Origin: Hymenobacter sediminis
Lineage (GTDB): Bacteria > Bacteroidota > Bacteroidia > Cytophagales > Hymenobacteraceae
Direction: 5' to 3'
NCBI RefSeq assembly: GCF_003231285.1
Contig: NZ_QKNS01000011.1
Span: forward strand, 42,510 to 106,509
Length of the DNA: 64,000 bases
Part shown: positions 51,701-58,669 of the stretch, piece after piece
Numbering within the stretch: the stretch's first letter is position 1
How the letters are laid out: the number at the start of each line of letters is the position of its first letter
Notes under the pieces: model-generated
Seen by the model: the letters and a program-made list of their open reading frames with translations, nothing else
What the model was told of the DNA's origin: nothing
Database searches by the model: none
Program-made: the position numbers and the translations under genes

Positions 51701-51976
51701 CTCGGCTTCGTACACACGCCGGTAATAGTCCAAAATGCCCGCGGCGATGGCGTGGGGGAAATGGGTGAGCAGCGGGCCGCCGGGCCGCTCCGCGAGGCCG
51801 AGCAGGCGCTGGCCGACGGGGTTGAGGTACTCGATGGTAAAATCCACCAGCTCGCCGGCCGGGTCATATACCGGGCGCAGCACCTTTAGGCCGGTGAGCG
51901 AAACAGCCAGCAGGTCCAGGAGCAAGCCCTCGGGCTGAAAGGGAGTAGCAGATACAACAGGAGCACCAGATGCCAT
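48731..51976 (-). CDS. Six-PAS-domain sensor histidine kinase
   Basis: 1081 residues from the ATG at 51976 (MASGAPVVSA). Six PAS domains are recognisable in tandem by repeated starts: LLAVSLTGLKVLRPVYD, YVQQAPVAVVLYQGPQ, ILGQVPAAIGTLTGPEHRY, VFEETPAAICIQRGPEHRY, LFMQAPTPIVILDGPS and ITDALPVLIGYLDRERRY. Domains 2-5 are so alike that they arose by internal duplication. A coiled-coil helix precedes HisKA FIYTASHDLKAPISNIEGL and HATPase_c (VVYNLLSNALKYRHP, VQDNGLGLD, GTGIGLYMVK). No membrane helices. A cytoplasmic sensor with stacked PAS domains, ligand unknown. Confidence 0.92.
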   Translation of the reverse strand: MASGAPVVSATPFQPEGLLLDLLAVSLTGLKVLRPVYDPAGELVDFTIEYLNPVGQRLLGLAERPGGPLLTHFPHAIAAGILDYYRRVYEAEATDEYEVNYQADGLDNYFRLAARRSSEWLVVSFADTSNQNRSAVEVALRATQADEQAARAKADHQRRELWGYVQQAPVAVVLYQGPQHRVTLANAAALTIWDRSWADVQYRPVFEVLPEAAAPPIVALFDHVFATGTPYTAHELPTTIVRHGRPEVVYWNFVFQAERQPDGRISGIISVGTEVTEQVRARQQVEQLNQELEARVRARTEQLSQQQALLQQILGQVPAAIGTLTGPEHRYTFFNDRYRAMATGRLQVGRSVAEAHPEVVVQGVVGILDKVYATGQVFIATEMAVQLHEDVSDQLEQRYLDYIYQPLTDERNQTTGILVFVLDVTEKVQTRERTIALQADLLAAAQRQVQERETFYRVFEETPAAICIQRGPEHRYEYVNPAYEAFFPGRKLLGRPVAEVLPETVGSGVLALLDRVYETGETYSGVELPLLMAQPEGPPQQLYFTFTYQALRENGEIVGITTFAYNVAEQVRTRQQQLLQQRELEQLFMQAPTPIVILDGPSLVFQLVNPAYQRIFPGRELAGKPLLEALPELVGTPIPDLFQRVYQTGESVTVHELPLLMARHEGQTPEEIYWTFTYQARRTPDGRIDGVSVFAHDVTEQVRTRQATAASTHRLRLITDALPVLIGYLDRERRYQFANEAYRTWFHQDPAALLGRPVREVVGEHAYAAVASYMDRALAGEQLHFEATMPYREGFTKHIRTSYIPDVQQGIVQGFYTLVTDVTEQVQARQQVEQLNQTLTVTNAELSHSNTQLTRTNVDLDNFIYTASHDLKAPISNIEGLLLALEHELPAAGRVGHVPVMLGMMQDATERFKRTILHLTEVARLQHEHSPTSEQVPLAAVIEAVRLDLVPLLQQTQAQLEVQVPPALLLTSSEKTLRSVVYNLLSNALKYRHPDRVPYVRLRYYPQGDYQVLEVQDNGLGLDLSQGQDKLFAMFQRLHTHVEGTGIGLYMVKKMVENAGGYIEVESQVGQGSVFRVYFRL

Positions 51977-52201
51977 GAACAAACAAGCGGGAACCAGCGG
52001 AAAAGAAGATAGGCAACGAAAGTGCACGTATAAACGCGCCCCTAAGGCTGTTTACGTAACGCTCCTCGAAAGCGATGGACAAGGAGTCTGGTGCGGCCCG
52101 CCGGAGTGTTTGCCGGTTATAACCAGAATGTCCGGCTCGGAAGCACTATACCGACCAACCTATAAAGTACGCAGCTGTCTGGTAACACACGGGGGGGTAG
52201 G

Positions 52202-52363
52202 CTAAAACCGGAGTGGTAGTTGCCTCCTGTAAGTCACTCTCTGCAGTGCTAAGGCAGAGAAAGCGTGACCCTGCGCACAGCAGTAGGTCCCTTCTGGAGC
52301 AAGCGTCAGCACATCGCCGCACTGCGGGCACCGAAGAGGAGGCAAGGGCAGAGACAGCTTCAT
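52202..52363 (-). CDS. Very small zinc-ribbon protein
   Basis: 53 residues from the ATG at 52363: LRCPQCGDVLTL, then YCCAQGHAFSALAL. CxxC followed by C-x-x-GH fits a zinc ribbon of the kind found at the C-terminus of some CheB methylesterase proteins (CPxCGG...FrCrxGHayS), without any CheB domain. A longer relative is at 59890. Length is below usual calling limits, but the codon use and the Cys/His pattern support it. Function unknown. Confidence 0.6.
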   Translation of the reverse strand: MKLSLPLPPLRCPQCGDVLTLAPEGTYCCAQGHAFSALALQRVTYRRQLPLRF

Positions 52364-52412
52364 AGAACATTTCTTACGAAGTGAAAGTGTAGACGGGCTA
52401 GCGCGCGTCGTT

Positions 52413-52652
52413 CTACTCACCCACCTGCTTTTCCTCGTTGAATTTCTTTGCTTCGTAGGCGAGCTGGTGCTCAGAGGGATCGCACACTGGCTGATCTCGC
52501 TCGTCCAGCCAGGCCAGGATCTGTTCCAGCGAGTACGTGCCCAAGCGATACTGCTCCAGCAAATGCTGCTCATAGGCATCCGGTTCCAAGCGGGTGCCCT
52601 GCGTTAGGGCGCGTGCCCAGGTGACATAGTAGGTACGGCGGCTGACACTCAT
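52413..52652 (-). CDS. Small protein with the helical module found N-terminal to BLUF domains
   Basis: 79 residues: RALTQGTRLEPDAYEQHLLEQYRLGTYSLEQILAWL. This is the same module as the N-termini of the BLUF proteins at 47910 and 57804 (A...AQGT-LEP-EQERLLLERFASGELTL), and recalls the helices of VbhA-like antitoxins, though without the (S/T)xxxE(G/N) inhibitory motif. It is a stand-alone version. It lies next to a BLUF gene (52798), so the two may function together. Confidence 0.7.
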   Translation of the reverse strand: MSVSRRTYYVTWARALTQGTRLEPDAYEQHLLEQYRLGTYSLEQILAWLDERDQPVCDPSEHQLAYEAKKFNEEKQVGE

Positions 52653-52797
52653 GCCTTGTGTATACGAAAGGCGTAACCGGCATGACGTAATAGAAAAAAC
52701 GGAATTTACCGGTGGGAAACACGGAGAACGCTGGGCGATCTCTCAGGAGCAGGTGACCCGTACGCAAAACGAAGAAGGCCAGGGGACGAACCCAGTG

Positions 52798-53244
52798 CTA
52801 GAACCGTAGGGCGTCACGCAGATGGTAAGGCAGCGCTTGCAGGGCAAAGGCGTGCAGGGGTTCCAGCTCGGGGTGCAAGGGTGCCCACGTTTGGCAGCGT
52901 TCCACCAGCCTCTGGTTCAGGGGTAGAAAGCTGCGGGGCCAGTCTACGGGCTCACGCAGAGAGTAATAGGCCATAGCCCAGGCCGGGAAGCAGCGCTGCC
53001 CTCCCTCATGCGCTCGCAACGTGGTGACCTGCTCGTGGCGGGTATCAGCTTGAATGCGCGCATAGAGGGCTTGCACGGTAGAGGCCTCTCCTTCCAACAA
53101 TTGCATAAAGTGCCCTTGTCCGTGTAGCAGTAGCCCCGTGATGGTGTGCTGACGATTGTAGTCGCGGGACTGGGCCAGCAAGGCCAGCAGGTCGGCTTCG
53201 CTGATCTCCCGGCTCAGGGTACTGAGGTAAAGAATCTGATGCAT
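52798..53244 (-). CDS. BLUF-domain photoreceptor (short)
   Basis: 148 residues. The BLUF domain starts at the N-terminus: QILYLSTLSREIS (Tyr6), SRDYNRQHTITGLLL (Asn30) and GHFMQLLEG (Gln48), all three flavin-contacting residues present. FPAWAMAYYSL (Trp/Met loop) follows near 95-105, then a helical tail. It has no fused output domain. It is probably light-controlled through protein partners. Confidence 0.92.
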   Translation of the reverse strand: MHQILYLSTLSREISEADLLALLAQSRDYNRQHTITGLLLHGQGHFMQLLEGEASTVQALYARIQADTRHEQVTTLRAHEGGQRCFPAWAMAYYSLREPVDWPRSFLPLNQRLVERCQTWAPLHPELEPLHAFALQALPYHLRDALRF

Positions 53245-53314
53245 GCGTAAAAAGAGGCAAGCTAAGAACCGTTGCGACGGTAACCATTCGCCCTATTGTA
53301 ATGAGTCCCGCAAG

Positions 53315-53530
53315 TTAAGCTCGCGCCAAGGGGCGACAGGGCTTCACGGGGCGTTTAAAACCGGGGAACGCCCAGTAGTCCAGCAGTTGCTGTAGGGTCG
53401 AGAACGAGTGCAAGGGCTTCCCCTCCAGGTGTACCCAATACTGGGTGGCGGTCATGGTCAGCACGATGGGATAGGTGTGGCCAGGCTGGAGTTGAGCCGT
53501 GGCCGGGCCGAAATAGCGGAGAGCATGCAT
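53315..53530 (-). CDS. Small hypothetical protein
   Basis: 71 residues from the ATG at 53530 (MHALRYFGPATAQLQPG), the best of several starts because longer versions begin in AT-rich DNA. HTYPIVLTMTATQYWVHLEGKP looks like a small beta barrel, then a Phe/Trp-rich helix. Possibly a general-stress-type or PilZ-like small domain, not recognised. Downstream in the same direction as the BLUF gene. Confidence 0.5.
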   Translation of the reverse strand: MHALRYFGPATAQLQPGHTYPIVLTMTATQYWVHLEGKPLHSFSTLQQLLDYWAFPGFKRPVKPCRPLARA

Positions 53531-53704
53531 GCGTGGGAATAGGAGAGCGGGATAGTGCCACAAGTTAATATGATATGGCATAATTCCTATTCCAAAAAAG
53601 GTTATTCTGATAATCAACCCAGAGGCTCTTACAGGAGGCGTAGCAGGAAGGGACAAAATGGAGCTACTCAACCAGTTTGTTATAGGCCAGGCAGTGGCTC
53701 GGGT

Positions 53705-54097
53705 ATGACAAGTGCAAGGAGAACCAGGATTTGTCGTAGGTTTACTTCCCCCTTTTGCTTCGCTTCTCTTTTGTCGGTCCCTGCTGCTCCCGAGCTTACC
53801 CCAGCGTCCAGCGCTACGAAGTCTACCTACGAGCTCTTCTTATTTATCGCGGGCTCCTCGCCCCGCTCAATGGTTGCTTGGCGCAACGTAGAAGCAATCT
53901 GTCAGCAGCACTTAGCCGGCCGCTATACGCTCACCATCGTCGATGTAGCGCAACACCCGGCCCGGGCAGCTGAAGAGGGCTTGCTCGGCTTGCCCTGCCT
54001 GATCAAAAAGCACCCCGGGCTGGTGCGCCGACTCGTGGGAGACTTCTCTGACCAACAACGGGTCCTAAAGGCTTTAGGACTACCCGCCGGTCAGTAA
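53705..54097 (+). CDS. KaiB-like protein
   Basis: 130 residues from the ATG at 53705 (MTSARRTRIC). The C-terminal 90 residues match the KaiB fold: YELFLFIAGSSPRSMVAWRNVEAICQQ, LTIVDVAQHPARAAEEGLLGLPCLIKK and GLVRRLVGDFSDQQRVLKALGL, with the KaiB-like V-x-R-x-x-G-D segment. Outside cyanobacteria KaiB-like proteins work with KaiC-like ATPases in stress or timing functions. No KaiC is visible in this window. Its plus-strand position inside a BLUF/PAS cluster suggests a light-linked timing or stress role (inference). Confidence 0.88.
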   Translation: MTSARRTRICRRFTSPFCFASLLSVPAAPELTPASSATKSTYELFLFIAGSSPRSMVAWRNVEAICQQHLAGRYTLTIVDVAQHPARAAEEGLLGLPCLIKKHPGLVRRLVGDFSDQQRVLKALGLPAGQ

Positions 54098-54164
54098 GCA
54101 ATGGTAGCACAGGGCAAGCGGCCCGCTAATTGCGTTCTGTTGCCCCTGATCGTACTTTTGTCCT

Positions 54165-54596
54165 ATGTCCTCTTCGTACCGCATCTACTATGAAAATGCT
54201 GTCGGCCGCGCGGTAGATGACCCGCTGGGGTTTGCCCGCCTGACCTATCAGCCCGGGCTGCGCGAGCCGGACACGTTCTCGTCCCTGCTGGGGCACGTGA
54301 CCCGCCTGCTGGCCCGGCGCGGGGACGGGGGCCTGCTGGTCGACCAGCGGCGCATGTCGCCCTTTACGGCGGCCGAGCAGCGCTTGGTCATTGAGCAGTG
54401 GCTGCCGCGGGCCGTGGCTGAAGGTGGCTACCGCTTCGGGGCCGTCATCCTGGCCGAGGATGCCTTTGCCCGACTGGCCACGCGCACGGTCACCACGGCC
54501 GTGCGGGAGATGCCCATGCGCTACCAGTACTTCGAGCAGGAGGCCGACGCCATTACCTGGCTGCTGCAACAGACGAAAGAAGACACTCGCCGGTAG
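54165..54596 (+). CDS. Small unrecognised family, member 1 (VDQRRM type)
   Basis: 143 residues. The core is GGLLVDQRRMSPFTAAEQRL then QWLPRAVAEGGYRFGAVI and a C-terminal QEADAITWLLQQ. The same pattern LLxDQRxxxxxTxxExxxWLxxxWL recurs in the proteins at 56780 and 55753, so these form a paralogue family of about 140 residues with an alpha/beta look resembling STAS/SpoIIAA-type domains. Function unknown; the family is concentrated with BLUF genes here, which suggests a signalling role. Confidence 0.65.
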   Translation: MSSSYRIYYENAVGRAVDDPLGFARLTYQPGLREPDTFSSLLGHVTRLLARRGDGGLLVDQRRMSPFTAAEQRLVIEQWLPRAVAEGGYRFGAVILAEDAFARLATRTVTTAVREMPMRYQYFEQEADAITWLLQQTKEDTRR

Positions 54597-54609
54597 CCAC
54601 GCCGCGCAC

Positions 54610-55059
54610 TCACGCTGCGCGGAGCAGTGTCTCTAGTGCCTTACGCAAATCCGGTTCGGGAATGGGGATCTTCGGCAGCAGCAACCGGTGCTGTTGGGTT
54701 TCCAAGTAATCCAGCAGCCAGTAGAACTCCTCGGCACCCGGCTCGGCGAAGGCCATGCTCCAGCCGGTGAATACGCGTTGCGTACTGGTTCCTTGATACA
54801 AGGTCGTTACCTGCCCATGGCGGGCGTCCTGCTGAATGCGGGCGTAGAGGGGTTCCAGCTCCGTGGCACAGCCTTCCAAGAATTGCACGAACTGTCCCTC
54901 AAAATAGAAGAGGAGTCCTGTCAGCCCATGCTGCTGGTTATGGGCGCGGGCCTGCTCCAGCAGAGCGACTAAGTGCGGCTCAGACACGTTCGTGCGGGCC
55001 TGACTGCGATAAACCAGTTGGTGCAAGCGGGTGCCGGAGGGATCACAGGTACTACGCAT
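54610..55059 (-). CDS. BLUF-domain photoreceptor (short)
   Basis: 149 residues from the ATG at 55059; a GTG two codons upstream is possible. BLUF residues: HQLVYRSQARTN (Tyr17), RAHNQQHGLTGLLFY (Asn41) and GQFVQFLEG (Gln59). The loop FTGWSMAFAEPG provides Trp and Met, and a helical tail ends with IPEPDLRKALETLL. Stand-alone sensor. Convergent with the gene at 54165, ends 14 bases from it. Confidence 0.92.
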   Translation of the reverse strand: MRSTCDPSGTRLHQLVYRSQARTNVSEPHLVALLEQARAHNQQHGLTGLLFYFEGQFVQFLEGCATELEPLYARIQQDARHGQVTTLYQGTSTQRVFTGWSMAFAEPGAEEFYWLLDYLETQQHRLLLPKIPIPEPDLRKALETLLRAA

Positions 55060-55752
55060 CGCCACGTCAGGGGCCGAGGTGCCTCGCAGCCGGTGCGCTA
55101 CTACGGGTAGGGGTAAGTGCGCCGTGCAGGCAGCCAGACGCAGCAGCGCCTCGTGGCGCTGAATAGAAGGCAGGTTAGTTTCTACACATTCTTCGCTTCC
55201 CTGTCGCTAACGAGCGGCGACAGCCAAGGTTATGGAAGAGCTGCGCGCGATGCTCCCTTTGGGTTGGGCTGCGGGTACTTAAAGCACGTGGTGAATAGGG
55301 TAGTAAAGACCATGTGCTTTAATAGTGCATTATATTGATAACGTGCAGTTTGCGCTAAAAATCCGTATTTAATCGGATGCGGGCTGTTGCGGTTCAGGTT
55401 GCCTTGGTGAGATGGATACATCAATTCGGGAAAGGCAAGTGAAATGGGTGTTAGCCTTGACCTGTGACACCTGCATCTATCCCTGTGCCTATGAGCAGCA
55501 GTTCTTGTAGGAATATGTGTAGGGGCTCCACACCCTGGAGCAGTTCGGTGTGCATGAGAGGTGTTAGCGAGTGAGGTAGAATACCCAAAGGTATTCTACC
55601 TATCAGGCATAGTGCCAAACCAAAAGCCCCCGAATTGTAAATGGAGCCTAACCAAGGCAAAGTTGACTAGTAACGGGATGACTACTCCTTATTGCTGTGA
55701 ATCGGCCTTTTTTCTGCTGCCAATGTTTCCAAACAACCCGCTACCAGACCAT
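55060..55752. other. Non-coding gap with a hairpin
   Basis: 693 bases with no convincing gene. The AT-rich part near 55310-55390 contains aaaaatccgtatttaatcgg, similar to upstream motifs of BLUF genes here. The hairpin at 55574-55601 lies in this gap. Confidence 0.4.
55574..55601. terminator. Perfect 12-bp hairpin
   Basis: aggtagaatacc (55574-55585), caaa loop, ggtattctacct (55590-55601). No U-tract; no flanking gene ends nearby. It could be a terminator remnant or a recombination site. Confidence 0.45.
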
Positions 55753-56184
55753 TCAGGCATTCGGCTGCTGCTGACAAATCCACTCGATTGCTTGCTCGAG
55801 GGAAGCTGCTACATAGAAACGCACTCCCTGACGGCGCACCTGACCGAGGAAGTCCGCAAAGCTTATGTGCGCAAATAGCTGTTGGGGCGGGATTATGGCA
55901 TAGCACCAGCCACCGGCGGCTTGTGCCCTGGGCAGCCAGTCGTAGAGCAGCCAGGTATGATACTCCAGTGGGAACGATGCGAGCGGGGCCTGTTTAAAAA
56001 TCACCTTGCCCCAGCCTGTGCGCTGCATGCAGTGGATCACCTGGTTCATCACCATCTGCCCGGCCGGCAAGCTCCACTCTTTCGAGCGCCAGATAACCAG
56101 CAAATACTGCCCCTGCTCCTCTTCCAAAATGACGGCTAAACTATTCTCGAAACAGACAGCTGGGGTAGCAGGCGAGGGAAGCAT
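55753..56184 (-). CDS. Small unrecognised family, member 2
   Basis: 143 residues from the ATG at 56184 (MLPSPATPAV). It aligns with the proteins at 54165 and 56780: GWGKVIFKQAPLASFPLEYHTWLL and DWLPRAQAAGGWCYAI replace the more conserved VDQRRM core, so the active-looking Asp-Gln-Arg is lost in this copy. The C-terminal RFYVAASLEQAIEWICQ repeats the family end. Possibly a diverged paralogue. Confidence 0.65.
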   Translation of the reverse strand: MLPSPATPAVCFENSLAVILEEEQGQYLLVIWRSKEWSLPAGQMVMNQVIHCMQRTGWGKVIFKQAPLASFPLEYHTWLLYDWLPRAQAAGGWCYAIIPPQQLFAHISFADFLGQVRRQGVRFYVAASLEQAIEWICQQQPNA

Positions 56185-56288
56185 GTTCAGAAGGGAAAGA
56201 GCGGGGGAAGGATAGGGCAAAGTACAACAAACGGCTGAGCTTATGCAATATAGCTATATAGCTAATAGCCTGATAATTCAATACTTTC

Positions 56289-56615
56289 ATGTCAGATCAT
56301 AGAACTGTCAGTGGAACCATTCACATCACCGCCTATCGCGACGGTCGGGTCCGCCTGACCAAGGCCGCGGCCATCTACTTCAACACCGGGCCCAAAGCCG
56401 AGTTCCGTCCCGGCTCTGCTACCGAACCCTGGTGGCTGGACTTACGCTCCGACGCCCCGCCGCCTGTGAGTGAGAGCCGCGCTACCTGGCAGTTCCGGAG
56501 CGGCTACCGCTTGGAGCGCGTCTTCCCGCATAACTCCCCCAAACAGAAGATCATGTTGGCCCCTGCCCAGTGGCCCCAACTTTTACAAAGCTTGCTGGAG
56601 CAGTCGACGCATTGA
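56289..56615 (+). CDS. Small hypothetical protein
   Basis: 108 residues: MSDHRTVSGTIHITAYRDGRV and LTKAAAIYFNTGPKAEFRPG, then WWLDLRSDAPPPVSES and WQFRSGYRLERVF. Beta-rich, with an ABC-like small barrel look; no family recognised. It ends 60 bases before a bidirectional terminator that also serves the convergent frameshifted gene. Confidence 0.55.
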   Translation: MSDHRTVSGTIHITAYRDGRVRLTKAAAIYFNTGPKAEFRPGSATEPWWLDLRSDAPPPVSESRATWQFRSGYRLERVFPHNSPKQKIMLAPAQWPQLLQSLLEQSTH

Positions 56616-56675
56616 TAACCGGAAGAACGCTCCCCCTCTCCAAGTGCGATACTCCTGAAGAATAAGTAAATAGAA

Positions 56676-56703
56676 AAGCCTCACTCGTTTCCGGGTGAGG
56701 CTT
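56676..56703. terminator. Bidirectional intrinsic terminator
   Basis: aagcctcac (56676-56684) pairs with gtgaggctt (56695-56703). On the minus strand the stem is followed by a U-rich stretch (tttctattta), and it sits between the convergent genes at 56289 and 56780. A good fit to an intrinsic terminator for the minus-strand gene. Confidence 0.7.
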
Positions 56704-56779
56704 GGTTGTTGCAATAGGAGCGGCTCTACTGCTCCGGGACACACACCTGTAAACCCGGAGCAAGCGCGGCAAACCTACT

Positions 56780-57212
56780 TCAGGTAGTGTACTCCTGCAA
56801 GGTGAACGGTTGCAGCCACAGGCTGGCTTCTTCGGTGGTGGTGAAAAAGTGGGTGAGAATGCCGTAGCGCTGCTGGCCCTCGGTGCACACGTCCACCGCT
56901 TGCAGGCGTAGCTCAAGGGGCTTGGCGGCTACGATGGCGACCTGAGCCAGGAGTCGGTCAGCACCCACCCGCGAGAGCCAGCTGGACAGCAGCCACCCCA
57001 TATACTCCTCCGTGGCCGTGGCCCGCCGTCGTTGATCGGTCAGCAGCTTGCGGTAGCCCGTTGCCTGCAGCCGCCGCAGCACCTCCTCGAACAAGGCTTT
57101 TGCGGCCTGCGAGTCCTGGGAGCCTGAGCCCCAAATCAAGTGGAGATAAGTGGAGATAGCCTTCCGGCCTCACCCATAGTTCATCTGCCGGTAACCCCTG
57201 ATACGTATTCAT
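56780..57212 (-). pseudogene. Frameshifted small-family member 3 (10-bp tandem duplication)
   Basis: The ATG at 57212 starts MNTYQGLPADELWVRPEGYLHL. The next bases repeat agtggagata twice in tandem (57139-57148 and 57149-57158), shifting the frame. With one copy removed the frame continues IWGSGSQDSQAAKALFEEVL into LLTDQRRRATATEEYMGWLL and ends at 56780, giving a full family member like 54165. A TTG-initiated shorter frame (MIWGSG) is an alternative reading. The exact duplication looks recent and could be reversible, so phase variation cannot be excluded. Confidence 0.8.
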
Positions 57213-57374
57213 TCGCAAAAGCCCCTTCCGTAAATAGTCTCGTTTTACAATATGGGCCAGCGCATGAAAGATCCGTGTTTTCACGAAGTAAATCCGGATT
57301 TATCCTGACAGTTGACAGAACATGAGCCTGGTACTTTTGCGTTATTAAATGGGATATAAAGTGCCTGTTGGCTG

Positions 57375-57722
57375 ATGATACCCTCTTTTACGATTGAATC
57401 CACGAAACACCGGGGGGATATGGGAATGCGGTTGCAAGGTCGCTGCTGCACCCCCATGGATGCCGTCTACTTGGTCGATAGGGCTCAGCAGCTTCTGCGG
57501 CGCTGCGTCTCCACGCTCTGGATCGATTGTCAGCAGGTACAGGTCCTGGACCGGTGTGGACAGGCGGCCATTCTGCAGATTGAGCGCTTGGCCGCCCAGG
57601 CCCGAATAGTGGTCTACTGGCAGGGCTTTTCGGAATCGGTGGTGCAACAGCTTTCCGAGACAGGGCTGTACTTGCTCTTGCGTCACTCCCCCATGGCCCG
57701 CCGCGAGAAGTACTTCGATTAG
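57375..57722 (+). CDS. STAS-domain-like protein
   Basis: 115 residues. LWIDCQQVQVLDRCGQAAIL followed by QARIVVYWQGFSESVVQQLSETGLYLLL has the STAS layout: a beta-strand, then the D-x-x-G helix start (here LDRCGQAA), then the strand-helix GFSxxVxxxLxxTGL. An anti-sigma-antagonist-like regulator is likely. The phospho-acceptor Ser/Thr usually before the Gly is Cys here, so it may be non-phosphorylated. It is surrounded by BLUF and family genes. Confidence 0.72.
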   Translation: MIPSFTIESTKHRGDMGMRLQGRCCTPMDAVYLVDRAQQLLRRCVSTLWIDCQQVQVLDRCGQAAILQIERLAAQARIVVYWQGFSESVVQQLSETGLYLLLRHSPMARREKYFD

Positions 57723-57803
57723 CACTCACTACTCTGCATGCGTCGGACCAGGCGCTGCCCCGACAGCTGTTTGGCCTAGAAGATCCGTCGGCGGCCTTTG
57801 CTT

Positions 57804-58412
57804 TCAGCAAGCGCTGGGGTTATACGGCACGTGCAGATGGCGGAAAGCCTGCAGCAAGGTCAGCAGCCGCGGATCGGTGATGGGCAGCTGCGGCAGGCTG
57901 AGGGCGCTGCCGCGGGGGGAGAGGTGACTCACCAGCCAGAAGTACTCCAGCGGGGACGCTTCCGTGAAGGCCATGTTCCACTGGGCAAACCAGCGCTCCG
58001 TGCCCGGCTCATCCCACAGGGTGGTGACGCCGTGATGCCGCCGGTCGCGCCGGATCTTGGCGTACAACTCGTGCACGGCCGCCCGGCTGCCTTCCAGCAA
58101 CTGCACGAAGCCGCCCTCGCTGGCGCAGAGCAGGCCCGTGATGCCCCGCTCCGCGTTGTAGGGCTGGGATTCCTGCACAATAGCTTCCAGGTCGGCGTAG
58201 GTGAGCCCGGCCCGGGCCTGACTGCAGTAAAGTACATGGTGCACCGGCGTAGTGAGCAGGGCGTCTACTTGCGTCAACGTTAGCTCGCCCGAGGCAAAGC
58301 GTTCCAGGAGCAGGCGCTCCTGCTCCGTGGGCTCCAGACGAGTGCCTTGGGCAAACGAGAGGGCCCAGGCAATGGCGCGGCGGCGGTCGGCTTCTGAATA
58401 CTGCTCATTCAT
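57804..58412 (-). CDS. BLUF-domain photoreceptor with N-terminal helical module
   Basis: 202 residues. Residues 1-55 are the recurring module (LSFAQGTRLEPTEQERLLLERF, ASGELTLTQVDALL). BLUF begins at 58: HHVLYCSQARAG (Tyr62), QPYNAERGITGLLCAS (Asn86) and GGFVQLLEG (Gln104). WNMAFTEASPLEYFWL carries the Trp/Met loop, then a helical C-terminus. Domain order matches the protein at 47910. Opposite strand to the STAS-like gene. Confidence 0.92.
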   Translation of the reverse strand: MNEQYSEADRRRAIAWALSFAQGTRLEPTEQERLLLERFASGELTLTQVDALLTTPVHHVLYCSQARAGLTYADLEAIVQESQPYNAERGITGLLCASEGGFVQLLEGSRAAVHELYAKIRRDRRHHGVTTLWDEPGTERWFAQWNMAFTEASPLEYFWLVSHLSPRGSALSLPQLPITDPRLLTLLQAFRHLHVPYNPSAC

Positions 58413-58669
58413 AGAGTTCCGTACTAAGCTAGCTTACTATACTGAGTATCGGCCGAAATACGGGCGTTTTTCAGAGGTAAGCAAGCTGATCAGGTACACT
58501 TTCGGGAAGAAAGTCATATTCGGAAGAGGTTGTGCCCCGACGGTTATTCAAAACCTTACCTTGCCAATTAAAAATCTGTATCGTCCTATAAAAAGCGTAT
58601 TTTTGGGCCAGGAACCGCATTCCGTCAGCTGCCAGGGGTAGTCTGTCTTCTCCTTCCATTGAAGTTACT

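Noticed and set aside
52364..52579. Longer frame upstream of the 53-residue zinc ribbon
   Set aside because: The extension is antiparallel in composition to, and in another frame of, the small helical-module gene at 52413; only the part from the ATG at 52363 has the zinc-ribbon pattern.
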